A DNA stretch of 11,206 nucleotides from Tannerellaceae bacterium. GTDB taxonomy: Bacteria > Bacteroidota > Bacteroidia > Bacteroidales > Tannerellaceae. Below are positions 1 through 6,734 of this stretch, one piece after another. A program made the position numbers and the translations under genes. Location: positions 1 through 11,206 of the forward strand of contig JAIRZN010000129.1 of the NCBI GenBank assembly GCA_031267205.1, read 5' to 3'. A model generated the notes under the pieces. That model was not told where the DNA came from. It made no database searches and saw nothing but the letters and a program-made list of their open reading frames with translations. Position 1 is the first letter of the stretch, and the number at the start of each line of letters is the position of its first letter.

Positions 1-730
1 TTCCGCCCCAAATGAGACATTCTTAATATAAAAAAATACATTTGTCGCCTCAAAATCCAAATTTTTAGCAGGAAACCAAGTTTGCCGCCCCCAACGAGCC
101 ATTTTCAAGCAGGAAAACATGTTTGCCGCCCCGAACGAGTTGCTTTCAAGTAGGAAAACATGTTTGCCGCCTCGAACGAGTTGCTTTTAAGGAAAAAAAC
201 ATGTTTTCCTCCTCGAACGAGTTGCTTTTAAGGAAAAAAACATGTTTTCCTCCTCGAACAAGTTGCTTTCAAGGAAAAAAACATGTTTTCCTCCTCGAAC
301 GAGCTATTTTCAAGGAAAAAAACATGTTTTCCTCCTCGAACGAGCCATTTTCAAGGAAAAAAACATGTTTGCCGCTTCGAACGGGATATTTTTACGGAAA
401 AAATACGGGTTGGAGGCTTGGGCGGGGGTTTTTTACAGAAAAAATATGGGTTGGAGGCTTGGGCGGAATATTTTTACGGAAAAAATACGGGTTGGAGGCT
501 TGGGCGGGGGATTTTTGCGGAAGAAACACGGATTTAAGGCTTGGGCGGGGGTTTTTTATGGAAAAAATACGGGTTGGAGGCTTGGGCGGGGGTTTTTTAC
601 GGAAAAAATACGGGTTGAAGGCTTGGGCGAGGGTTTTTTACGGAAAAAATATGGATTGAAGGCTTGGGCGGGGGGTTTTTACGGGAAAAATACGGGTTGG
701 AGGCTTGGGCGAGGGATTTTTATGAGGGGG
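1..730. repeat. 41-bp tandem repeat array (two related unit families)
   Basis: About 16 clear units plus two decayed ones at the left lie head to tail with a strict 41-bp period. Taking the CATG (or its equivalent) as anchor, units fall at 77, 118, 159, 200, 241, 282, 323 and 364, and the phase continues at 41-bp steps to about 692. The first half (to about 380) contains a near-palindrome such as GGAAAAAAACATGTTTTCC (191-209) followed by CTCGAACGAG. The second half (about 390-725) carries a G-rich version, with GGAAAAAATACGG followed by GGAGGCTTGGGCGGG. The two families align without gaps over A-runs and the (G/C)CTT(G/C)G core, so they share an ancestor. The array continues off the left edge and ends 6-10 bp before the rsmE stop codon. 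No spacer-like unique sequence lies between units, so it is a minisatellite and not CRISPR. Function unknown. Confidence 0.93.
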
Positions 731-735
731 TGGAA

Positions 736-1455
736 TTATTTTGTGTTTGGGGGGATTGTGTTGATAATGTGGAGGGTGTGGCAGGCTACGAGGGCGGCGG
801 TTTCGGTGCGGAGGCGGCTTGGGCCGAGTGAAACGGGTGCGAAGGCGCGGGCTTGGGCTGCGGCTATCTCGTCGGGGCTGAAATCTCCTTCGGGGCCGAT
901 GAGGATGAGGGTATCGGTGTTGCGGCGGCAGGCGTTTTGGAGGAGCGGCTTTGCGGCGCGTTCTTCGCAATGGGCTATGAATTTGTCGCTTGCGAAGGGC
1001 CGGCGGAGGAAGTCGTTGAGGTTTGTCATACCTTCGAGCGCGGGTAGCGCGGCGCGGCCGGATTGTTTCATGGCGCTGACGAGTATTTTTTGGATGCGCG
1101 GGATTTTTATTTCGCGCCGTTCCGAGTGGCGGCAGTTGAGGAAAGTGATGGCGTCGATGCCTATTTCTACGGCTTTTTCGCAAAACCATTCGGTGCGGTC
1201 GATGTTTTTCGCGGGGGCGAGGGCGAGGTGAAGGCGGAAGGAGCGTTGCGCGCTGGGGGCGGCGCGTTCGAGGACGTTCACGGGGCAGCGGCGGTTGTCG
1301 GCGGCGAGTATGACGGCTTTGTAGAAGAAGCCTTTGCCGTCGGCGATTGTTATTTCGGAGCCCTCGTTGAGGCGCAGGACCCGCAGCGCGTGGCGGGCCT
1401 CGTCCGGCGGGAGCTCAGGCAGGCGTTCTATGTCGGGAGCGTAGAAGATTTGCAT
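736..1455 (-). CDS. rsmE: 16S rRNA (uracil(1498)-N(3))-methyltransferase RsmE
   Basis: A 239-residue SPOUT-family methyltransferase that uses SAM to methylate N3 of U1498 in 16S rRNA of the 30S subunit. An N-terminal PUA-like part (about 1-70) contains HALRVLRL (22-29). The catalytic SPOUT domain follows, with EKAVEIGI (93-100), QSGRA (131-135) and the knot motifs LIGPEGDFS (185-193) and LGPSRLRTETAA (210-221), which form the SAM pocket. Length is normal for the family (about 230-250). It starts with ATG 15 bp after the stop of the nucleoside transporter gene, so it is probably the last gene of a three-gene operon. Its stop codon abuts the 41-bp repeat array, and no hairpin-plus-T terminator is visible between them. 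The gene is visibly more GC-rich than genes in the right half of the window. Identification is secure from the motifs. Confidence 0.96.
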   Translation of the reverse strand: MQIFYAPDIERLPELPPDEARHALRVLRLNEGSEITIADGKGFFYKAVILAADNRRCPVNVLERAAPSAQRSFRLHLALAPAKNIDRTEWFCEKAVEIGIDAITFLNCRHSERREIKIPRIQKILVSAMKQSGRAALPALEGMTNLNDFLRRPFASDKFIAHCEERAAKPLLQNACRRNTDTLILIGPEGDFSPDEIAAAQARAFAPVSLGPSRLRTETAALVACHTLHIINTIPPNTK

Positions 1456-1470
1456 TGCGGGGTGTGTGTG

Positions 1471-2784
1471 TCAGCCCATTATCATGCCGACGATGGTGGC
1501 CGACATTATCGAGACTAATGCGCCGCCTATCATGGCCGGGAATCCGAAGCGTATAATCATTTCCTTCTTTTGCGGAGCGAGGACGCTCATGCCGCCCAGG
1601 AGTATTCCGATGGATGAGATATTTGCGAAGCCGCAGAGGATATATGTTGACATAATCATGGACTTTTCGTAAACAAACATTCCGGCCGTCTTCCATTGTT
1701 CCATTTGGGCGTAGGCGACAAATTCGTTCAGTATGGTTTTTTGTCCCAGGAGGGAGCCGACGAGTGTGATGTCTTCCGCCGGCACGCCTGTGAGCCACAT
1801 AAATGGCGCCAGGATTATCCCGACTATAAACTGGAAGGTTAGGCCGTCGGACTTGCCGCCGGTGAAGCTGCGGATCCAGTCGTTTATGCCGGTGTAATGG
1901 CCGATGATATTGCTTGAGAGGTAATTCAGGAGGGCGACCAAACCGATGAATACTAAGAGCATTGCGGCGATATTCACCATCAGCCTGACGCCCATGGAGG
2001 TGCCTGCGGCTAAGGCTCCGAGCGGGCTGGCGTGTTCGTCGCGGCGTTCCATTGCGACGGCGCCGGCGCTGATTGCTTCGGTCTGCGGGCATAGCATTTT
2101 GGCGATAACGATGGCTCCTGGGGCCGCCATTACGGATGCCGAGAGCAAATGTTTGGCGAACATGACTTTTTCCGCCGGATTATCGCCCGCGAGCATGCCG
2201 ATGTAGGTGCCCATGACGGAGCCGGCGATGGTGCCCATGCCGGAGACCATCACCAAAAATATTTCCGACCGGTTCATCGCCGGCAGGTAGTTTTTGATCA
2301 GCACCGGCGACTCGGTCATTCCCATGAAGATGTTACCGGCTGCGATAAGTCCCTCTGCTCCCGATATGTTCATCAATCTTCGGAGGGCCCATGAGAGAGC
2401 GCCTACGACCTTTTGAATAATTCCCCAGTGGTAGAAAAGGGATACGAGGGCGGAGAAAAATATTACGATGGGCAGCGAATGGAGCAGGAAGCTGAATCCG
2501 TTGGCGCGTTCGGCGTAAGGGCCGAGCAGGAAGACGAGCCCCTCGTGCGTAAAGTCCATCAGCTTGACGAAGGCCCGTCCGGCCCATTCGAAAAGCGTGC
2601 CGACGACGGGGACGTAGAGCACCGAGAGCGCGAGGAGGAGCTGGAGGAGCAGTCCGGCCCCCGCTAATTTCCAGTCTATCCGCCGGCGGTCGTAGCTGAT
2701 GGCGTAACAAACAGCTATGACGCAGGCCATACCGAGTAGTCCGCGCAGCAGCGATTCGGCGTTAAAGCCGTTCGATTCAATCAT
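1471..2784 (-). CDS. nupC: NupC/CNT-family concentrative nucleoside transporter
   Basis: A 437-residue inner-membrane protein of the concentrative nucleoside transporter family, which imports nucleosides by Na+ or H+ symport. The visible order is N-terminal membrane helices (about 12-62), a gate/nucleoside-recognition region (about 100-200) and a C-terminal CNT core (about 210-437). The first re-entrant hairpin motif is GNIFMGMTESPVLIKNYLP (150-168). The second half carries NEFVAY (353-358) and CGFANISSIGILLGG (384-398). These hold the conserved Glu158, Glu354, Asn388 and Ser391, which by analogy with Vibrio CNT contact the nucleoside. The family's GQTE motif reads GMTE here. The ATG overlaps the stop of the upstream BFN-domain gene by 8 bp (2777-2784), indicating translational coupling, and rsmE follows after 15 bp. 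Substrate preference (purine or pyrimidine) cannot be read from the sequence. Confidence 0.93.
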   Translation of the reverse strand: MIESNGFNAESLLRGLLGMACVIAVCYAISYDRRRIDWKLAGAGLLLQLLLALSVLYVPVVGTLFEWAGRAFVKLMDFTHEGLVFLLGPYAERANGFSFLLHSLPIVIFFSALVSLFYHWGIIQKVVGALSWALRRLMNISGAEGLIAAGNIFMGMTESPVLIKNYLPAMNRSEIFLVMVSGMGTIAGSVMGTYIGMLAGDNPAEKVMFAKHLLSASVMAAPGAIVIAKMLCPQTEAISAGAVAMERRDEHASPLGALAAGTSMGVRLMVNIAAMLLVFIGLVALLNYLSSNIIGHYTGINDWIRSFTGGKSDGLTFQFIVGIILAPFMWLTGVPAEDITLVGSLLGQKTILNEFVAYAQMEQWKTAGMFVYEKSMIMSTYILCGFANISSIGILLGGMSVLAPQKKEMIIRFGFPAMIGGALVSIMSATIVGMIMG

Positions 2785-3418
2785 CCCTTTCCCTTTCCCT
2801 CTTCGCTTCCCTGCGGCGGATTTCGTCCATGTAGATTTTTGCGTGTTCGTAGTTCTCGATAGAGATAGCGTCGGCGAGCCTGTCTTGCAGGTCGTCGCTG
2901 TTCTGAGCGGCGAGCCATATTTTCAAGGCCGCCTCGCTTTTGATGTCGTCAGGGTCGAAGGCCATCTCCTCGTCGTCGTCGTCGCCGTCATCATAAATAG
3001 TCAGGTCTTCGAGATCGAGGCCGCACTCGTCAAGCACGTCCGGATGCGCATAGATGTCGCATTTGGCCCGTATAGCGATGGCGATAGCGTCCGACGTCCG
3101 CGAGTCGATGCGAATAAGGTCGTTCCCCCGTTTAAAGACCAATTCCGAGAAGAAGACGCCGTCGTCGAACTTGTAGATAAAGGCTTCGACCAGGCCAAGG
3201 TCGAATTTTTCAGCGATTACGCACAGCAGGTCGTGCGTCAGCGGTCGCGGTGGCATGAGGCCCTCCAGGGCGATGGCGATGGATTGAGCTTCGTATACGC
3301 CCACGACGACGGGTATTCGCCTCAGCCCGTCTTCTTCGGCGAGGATAAGCGCGTATGTACCTGATTGTACGCGGTTGCCGGTTAGTCCCTGCACTGTCAA
3401 TTTTACTTTTGTATCCAC
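2777..3418 (-). CDS. Bifunctional nuclease (BFN/DUF151) domain protein with C-terminal UVR-like motif
   Basis: A 213-residue cytoplasmic protein. Residues 1-125 form a BFN/DUF151 domain with IPVVVG (35-40), EAQSIA (43-48), RPLTHDLL (58-65) and IDSRTSDAIAIA (104-115). A highly acidic linker (142-158, mostly Asp/Glu) joins this to a helical segment (177-205) resembling the UvrB/UvrC interaction motif (LQDRLADAISIENYEHAKIY). The C-terminus is charged (RRREAKRERERDD). Plant BFN proteins have RNase/DNase activity; the bacterial role is not firmly established, so the function is inferred only at domain level. The start is GTG at 3418: no in-frame ATG lies upstream, and the next Met (55) is deep in the domain. 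A TAnnTTTG promoter core lies 23-30 bp upstream. It is the first gene of the BFN-nupC-rsmE operon, with its stop inside the transporter start region. Confidence 0.9.
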   Translation of the reverse strand: MDTKVKLTVQGLTGNRVQSGTYALILAEEDGLRRIPVVVGVYEAQSIAIALEGLMPPRPLTHDLLCVIAEKFDLGLVEAFIYKFDDGVFFSELVFKRGNDLIRIDSRTSDAIAIAIRAKCDIYAHPDVLDECGLDLEDLTIYDDGDDDDEEMAFDPDDIKSEAALKIWLAAQNSDDLQDRLADAISIENYEHAKIYMDEIRRREAKRERERDD

Positions 3419-3440
3419 GATGATGGTATTAAAATATAGG

Positions 3441-3448
3441 CAAAGATA
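3441..3448 (-). promoter_or_regulatory. Bacteroidetes -7 promoter element (TATCTTTG)
   Basis: On the minus strand this reads TATCTTTG, an exact match to the Bacteroidetes -7 consensus TAnnTTTG. It sits 23-30 bp before the GTG start of the BFN-domain gene and downstream of the DUF3276 stop. It would start the BFN-nupC-rsmE operon separately. No clear TTTG -33 element is seen at the usual distance, so this rests on one short motif plus position. Confidence 0.5.
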
Positions 3449-3496
3449 ATATTTATTGTGAAATACGTTCCCTGCCCTTTGTTTGCGCCGGGGGCG

Positions 3497-3880
3497 TCAT
3501 AGATCGTGGAAATCTGAGGGCAGTTTTATTTCTTCGATATTAGTTTCCTCGCTATTGAGGTTTTTGGGCGCTAATTTCCGTTTGTCCGGGCAGTTTACTT
3601 CGTTATTGCTTTTGATGTAGGCTATAACGTCGTTCAGGCCGTCGGCGAATTTGTCAAAGTCTTCCTTATAGAGGAAAATCTTGTGTTTTTCAAACACCGA
3701 CGGCGCGTTGTCCTTAGATTGGAGTTTTTTACTTTCCGTGATGGCGAGGAAGAGGTCGTTCCTCAGGTTCTTTTTCACATCCAAGTAATAAATACGCTTG
3801 CCGGCCTTTATGGTTTTGGAATATATTATTTCCTTATCACCATCCCCGCTGTTTTGTAATTTTTTCGTTGATCTTTCCAT
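3497..3880 (-). CDS. DUF3276 / PUR-family nucleic-acid-binding protein
   Basis: A 127-residue protein matching the DUF3276 family of Bacteroidetes, small relatives of eukaryotic Pur-alpha with a whirly-like beta-beta-beta-beta-alpha fold. The recognisable part is about residues 17-90: EIIYSKTIKAGKRIYYLDVK (17-36), then NDLFLAITESKK (41-52), then FEKHKIFLYKEDFDKFADGL (63-82). This is the typical pattern of strand pairs followed by a helix. PUR proteins bind purine-rich single-stranded DNA or RNA. The N-terminus is basic and the C-terminus (110-127) acidic and probably disordered. The ATG start gives the family's usual length. It is followed by its own spacer and a separate promoter for the BFN gene, so it appears monocistronic. 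Its target is unknown. Confidence 0.9.
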   Translation of the reverse strand: MERSTKKLQNSGDGDKEIIYSKTIKAGKRIYYLDVKKNLRNDLFLAITESKKLQSKDNAPSVFEKHKIFLYKEDFDKFADGLNDVIAYIKSNNEVNCPDKRKLAPKNLNSEETNIEEIKLPSDFHDL

Positions 3881-4073
3881 ATAACATAATTAAAACACTA
3901 AAACTTATCGAGTCCACATAACATTTACATTTCCTGCCCAAATGTGTGTATTTTTTTTCAAAACGGGAGTATAAATTATATTTTTTTTTGCATAACGGCG
4001 TGTTTATCTTTTCCGGTTTGCGTTAATCGCGGTCTTTTTCTCTGTTCCGGTCGCGGCAATCCGGTATTTTGGT

Positions 4074-4081
4074 TACATTTG
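4074..4081 (+). promoter_or_regulatory. Bacteroidetes -7 promoter element (TACATTTG)
   Basis: TACATTTG matches TAnnTTTG exactly and ends 25 bp before the ATG of the DUF4491 gene. The 226-bp divergent region between DUF3276 and DUF4491 is AT-rich with long T-runs (about 3949-3957 and 3982-3990). No convincing -33 TTTG is seen at the expected spacing. Confidence 0.5.
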
Positions 4082-4106
4082 TTACGCCAAATAAAAGTAA
4101 ATAAAT

Positions 4107-4421
4107 ATGGAACTCATACATTTTGAAGGTTTATTAATAGGTATCACGACCTTTCTTATAATAGGTCTGTTTCATCCGTTGGTTGTAAAAGCCGAGTATT
4201 TTTGGGGGACGCGGTTCTGGTGGGTATTTCTTGTGTGGGGAATCGGCGGGATTGTAGTGTCGTTGTTAACGGGCAACGTTTTTTTGTCCGCTGTATGCGG
4301 GGTATTCGCTTTTTCTTCGTTCTGGGCGATAAAGGAGCTGTTTGAACAGGAGAAGCGTGTCTTAAAGGGATGGTTTCCCGGCAATCCGAAAAAGAAACGG
4401 GGCGCCGGGGACAAGGATTAG
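4107..4421 (+). CDS. DUF4491 family small membrane protein
   Basis: A 104-residue protein of the DUF4491 family, of unknown function. The family signature is clear: FEGLLIGITTFLIIGLFHPL (6-25), then KAEYFWGTRFWWVFLVWGIG (29-48), then the end block FWAIKELFEQEKRVLKGWFP (72-91). Three hydrophobic segments (about 8-25, 37-55 and 58-76) suggest an inner-membrane protein with a charged C-terminal tail (GNPKKKRGAGDKD). The ATG at 4107 gives the usual length and lies 25 bp after a promoter-like element. Its TAG stop interlocks with the TAA stop of the convergent DUF4270 gene in the four bases TTAG, so neither gene can have its own terminator before the other begins. Confidence 0.9.
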   Translation: MELIHFEGLLIGITTFLIIGLFHPLVVKAEYFWGTRFWWVFLVWGIGGIVVSLLTGNVFLSAVCGVFAFSSFWAIKELFEQEKRVLKGWFPGNPKKKRGAGDKD

Positions 4422-5800
4422 TCCCCGTTAATAGACGTGTACTTACTTGATATGATTTGGAAGCGCATTATTTGAGGCTCCTTCCTCAGTCGTACGCCGG
4501 AGGGCTTCATATAGTGTTTGATGGAAGAAATGAAGGTGTTGCCTTGTGAATCCTGCCCTGTTGTTATGTCTACCGGTATGGCTAAGAAGTTCATTTCCTC
4601 TCTTTCCGGTTCGTTCTTGATCAGGTAGTTCAAGAGTTTGGCCGTGTTGCCGAAGTCGTAAGTCAGGTCGGCGTATTTGATTGACAAGTACGAGGTGATG
4701 GAATTATGCAGCCGTCCTTCCCTGAAGAAGCTGTTGAGCGAGTCTTCGGGCAGCAGCAGCAAATAATCCGGCGGATTGAGCGAGTAGGCCCAGTTTTCCT
4801 GCGGCATAGCCTTGAGGGAGAGGTTGAAGTTGTTGACGCGGCGTCCTTCCATGCGCGCGAGTATTTCTTTTGTAGGAATAGTTAGGCGGGTGAATATTCC
4901 GGCAGGCGTTTTCATGTACGTATAATCATTGTTAGGCTCCAGGAGGTGTGAGATGTCGGTGTTACTGAAATTATTGAGCTGGATAACTTCGGGCGTGACG
5001 GTAAATACTTCGTAAGTGTTGGCGACGGAATCGACTACGCCCGACGCGCTTTCGGTCAGGTACCTGTAATGTATTGTCAGCACCGTATTTGATACCACGA
5101 TAATATTTCCGCTTCCGAAGGTGTTGGTAACGTATAGTCCCGGGAAAAAGGCGTTGAACGACTCTTGTGAGCTGAAGGAGGCGGGATTGTTTATCGTTTC
5201 GTCATAAAACTTTTGTCCCAGTTCCTGAGGCAGCGTCACCTTGATGTTCGGGGTGTAATAATTGTCATCCGTCGACGGCAGGTTCCAGACCGAATCTGTT
5301 ACTCGCATATTCCGGGGCGTGTAAGCCTGTTGTCCTATGGGGTTCTGCATATCGGCGTATTTTTCAGGGTCGGTATTTGTATAGAAGTTCCTCTCTAACG
5401 GTTTTACGATAGGGAATACTTTCAGTTGCATGGGGGAGAGGGAGTCGCCGATAAAGTTTGTCCTGTCGTAATAAATATACAGGGCGATGGAGTCTATTTT
5501 CCCGTCTATGGGCGTTTGCTCGAAACGGAAGCCTTCCGATGAATAAAACTGGCATATATAGTCGGATTTCAGGTTACCGAACATAGGATCGTAGAATTCG
5601 CCCAACAATCCATACATGGATTTGGCATAGACGGAGTCATATAATTGCGTTACGGCCTTGAGCGCAAAAGTGTCGCTAAAAATAACCGACTTGTCGCCGT
5701 CCGGCTGAATTGTTACGCCCACTACGCCCAGCTCATCGTCACATGCATTGAGTATAAAGGCGCTCATAATAATGCATTGTATATACAATTTGATTTTCAT
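4418..5800 (-). CDS. DUF4270 family lipoprotein
   Basis: A 460-residue Bacteroidetes protein of the DUF4270 family; function unknown. It begins with a lipoprotein signal: basic start (MKIK), hydrophobic core and lipobox LNAC with the acylated Cys at residue 20. Directly after the Cys come DDE, acidic residues like the export signals that send some Bacteroidetes lipoproteins to the outer face of the outer membrane, so surface exposure is plausible but inferred. The rest is beta-rich with many aromatic and Asn/Thr residues, including IDSIALYIYYD (about 103-113), as expected of a secreted fold. Start ATG lies 18 bp after the stop of the GT5-like gene, so the two are probably co-transcribed. The 3' end overlaps the DUF4491 stop by 4 bp. 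Confidence 0.9.
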   Translation of the reverse strand: MKIKLYIQCIIMSAFILNACDDELGVVGVTIQPDGDKSVIFSDTFALKAVTQLYDSVYAKSMYGLLGEFYDPMFGNLKSDYICQFYSSEGFRFEQTPIDGKIDSIALYIYYDRTNFIGDSLSPMQLKVFPIVKPLERNFYTNTDPEKYADMQNPIGQQAYTPRNMRVTDSVWNLPSTDDNYYTPNIKVTLPQELGQKFYDETINNPASFSSQESFNAFFPGLYVTNTFGSGNIIVVSNTVLTIHYRYLTESASGVVDSVANTYEVFTVTPEVIQLNNFSNTDISHLLEPNNDYTYMKTPAGIFTRLTIPTKEILARMEGRRVNNFNLSLKAMPQENWAYSLNPPDYLLLLPEDSLNSFFREGRLHNSITSYLSIKYADLTYDFGNTAKLLNYLIKNEPEREEMNFLAIPVDITTGQDSQGNTFISSIKHYMKPSGVRLRKEPQIMRFQIISSKYTSINGD

Positions 5801-5818
5801 TTTATACCTGTGTTTACG

Positions 5819-6634
5819 TTAGACACCTAATACTACATCGTAAAATTCATTAATCACATCCGTGCAAACATCCTGCGAGTGATAAGGGAGGAAGGGTTTG
5901 CCTTCCGTAGTCGACAGGTACGCGGCGATTTCGGGATTTATTGTTTTGCTTCCCTGTATAATGCCGTCGGAGAAGTCGATTGCGAGCTTTGTAAACGGGA
6001 TGAAGCTTGCGTCCTTCTTCAGGTCGGCGAGGTCTTCCTCCGAAGCTCCGTCCATTTTTAATTTATCAATAAAGTTTTGCCGGAAAGGCATTTTAAACTC
6101 GTCGGAATAGACGGAATATATCACCTTCGTATCCTTCAGGCAGGGGTCGTCCACATACATACGTTTGACGTATAAAGCCGCCAGGGCCGACATCCAGCCG
6201 TGGCAATGAATCAAATCCGGTATCCAGCGCAGTTTTTTAATTGTTTCCAATACGCCGCGGACATAGAAGATGGAGCGTTCGTCGTTGTCCTCGTATTCGC
6301 GCCCGTTTGCGTCGCTCATTGTGGCTTTACGCTGAAAGAAGTCTTCGTTATCAATAAAATATACCTGCATTCTGGCCGATTGAATAGATGCAACCTTGAT
6401 AATTAGCGGATGGTCCGTATCGTCTATAATCAGATTCATCCCCGACAGGCGTATCACCTCGTGCAGTTGATTACGCCTTTCGTTTACATTTCCGTATTTG
6501 GGCATAAAAGTTCTGATTTCCCGGCCTCGTTCCTGGATAGCCTGGGGCAAGTTTCGGCAAATCGTAGATATTTCTGATTCCGGAAGATAAGGGCTGATTT
6601 CTTGAGTTATAAACAAAATTCTTTTTGCATCCAT
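5819..6634 (-). CDS. Short GT5-like 'glycogen/starch synthase' family protein, N-terminal half only
   Basis: A 271-residue protein resembling the N-terminal Rossmann domain of GT5 glycogen synthases. It opens with the strand KRILFITQEISPY (4-16) and has VYFIDNEDFFQRK (91-103) and PDLIHCHGWMSALAALYVK (139-157), the equivalent of HxHDW in GlgA. Normal GlgA is about 480 residues; the C-terminal domain that holds most donor-binding residues is absent. The KxGGL motif expected near residues 16-23 is replaced by YLPESEIS. It is therefore unlikely to be a working glycogen synthase. Such short forms are typical next to panC in Bacteroidales. ATG 6634 is chosen because MDAKRI fits the family start and the upstream in-frame ATG (6673) would lie upstream of the promoter-like element. 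It leads an operon with the DUF4270 lipoprotein gene. True function unknown. Confidence 0.85.
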   Translation of the reverse strand: MDAKRILFITQEISPYLPESEISTICRNLPQAIQERGREIRTFMPKYGNVNERRNQLHEVIRLSGMNLIIDDTDHPLIIKVASIQSARMQVYFIDNEDFFQRKATMSDANGREYEDNDERSIFYVRGVLETIKKLRWIPDLIHCHGWMSALAALYVKRMYVDDPCLKDTKVIYSVYSDEFKMPFRQNFIDKLKMDGASEEDLADLKKDASFIPFTKLAIDFSDGIIQGSKTINPEIAAYLSTTEGKPFLPYHSQDVCTDVINEFYDVVLGV

Positions 6635-6661
6635 TCTTATACGTTTGTTTGTAAGATGACA

Positions 6662-6669
6662 CAAAGGTA
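6662..6669 (-). promoter_or_regulatory. Bacteroidetes -7 promoter element (TACCTTTG)
   Basis: On the minus strand TACCTTTG matches TAnnTTTG and lies 28-35 bp before the chosen ATG of the GT5-like gene, inside the 100-bp divergent spacer shared with panC. It would serve the GT5-like/DUF4270 unit and supports the start at 6634 over 6673. No clear promoter core for panC is seen; TTTATTTG at 6697-6704 is only a near match. Confidence 0.5.
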
Positions 6670-6734
6670 ACAATTTTCTTTCATTTACCGTATTATTTTA
6701 TTTGCTTTGCAGCGTCAACGAAAGATTCTGAGTA

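Noticed and set aside
1..730. CRISPR array
   Set aside because: Units are contiguous 41-bp repeats without unique spacers of constant length, and no cas-like gene is visible.
638..1189. 183-residue minus-strand reading frame
   Set aside because: Overlaps rsmE in another frame; Arg/Pro-rich composition typical of an out-of-frame reading of a GC-rich gene.
123..1231. Long plus-strand open frames through the repeat array (123-659, 242-1231, 283-537)
   Set aside because: A 41-bp unit shifts frame at each step, so a unit with few stops leaves all three frames open. The peptides are just the three frames in rotation, and the longest continues antisense through rsmE.
1415..2092. 225-residue minus-strand frame and several plus-strand frames over nupC and the BFN gene (e.g. 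2717-3364)
   Set aside because: Out-of-frame shadows of genes with strong family motifs.
5801..5818. Frameshift explaining the missing C-terminal half of the GT5-like protein
   Set aside because: Only 18 bp separate it from the intact DUF4270 gene and no GT-B C-terminal motifs appear in any nearby frame.
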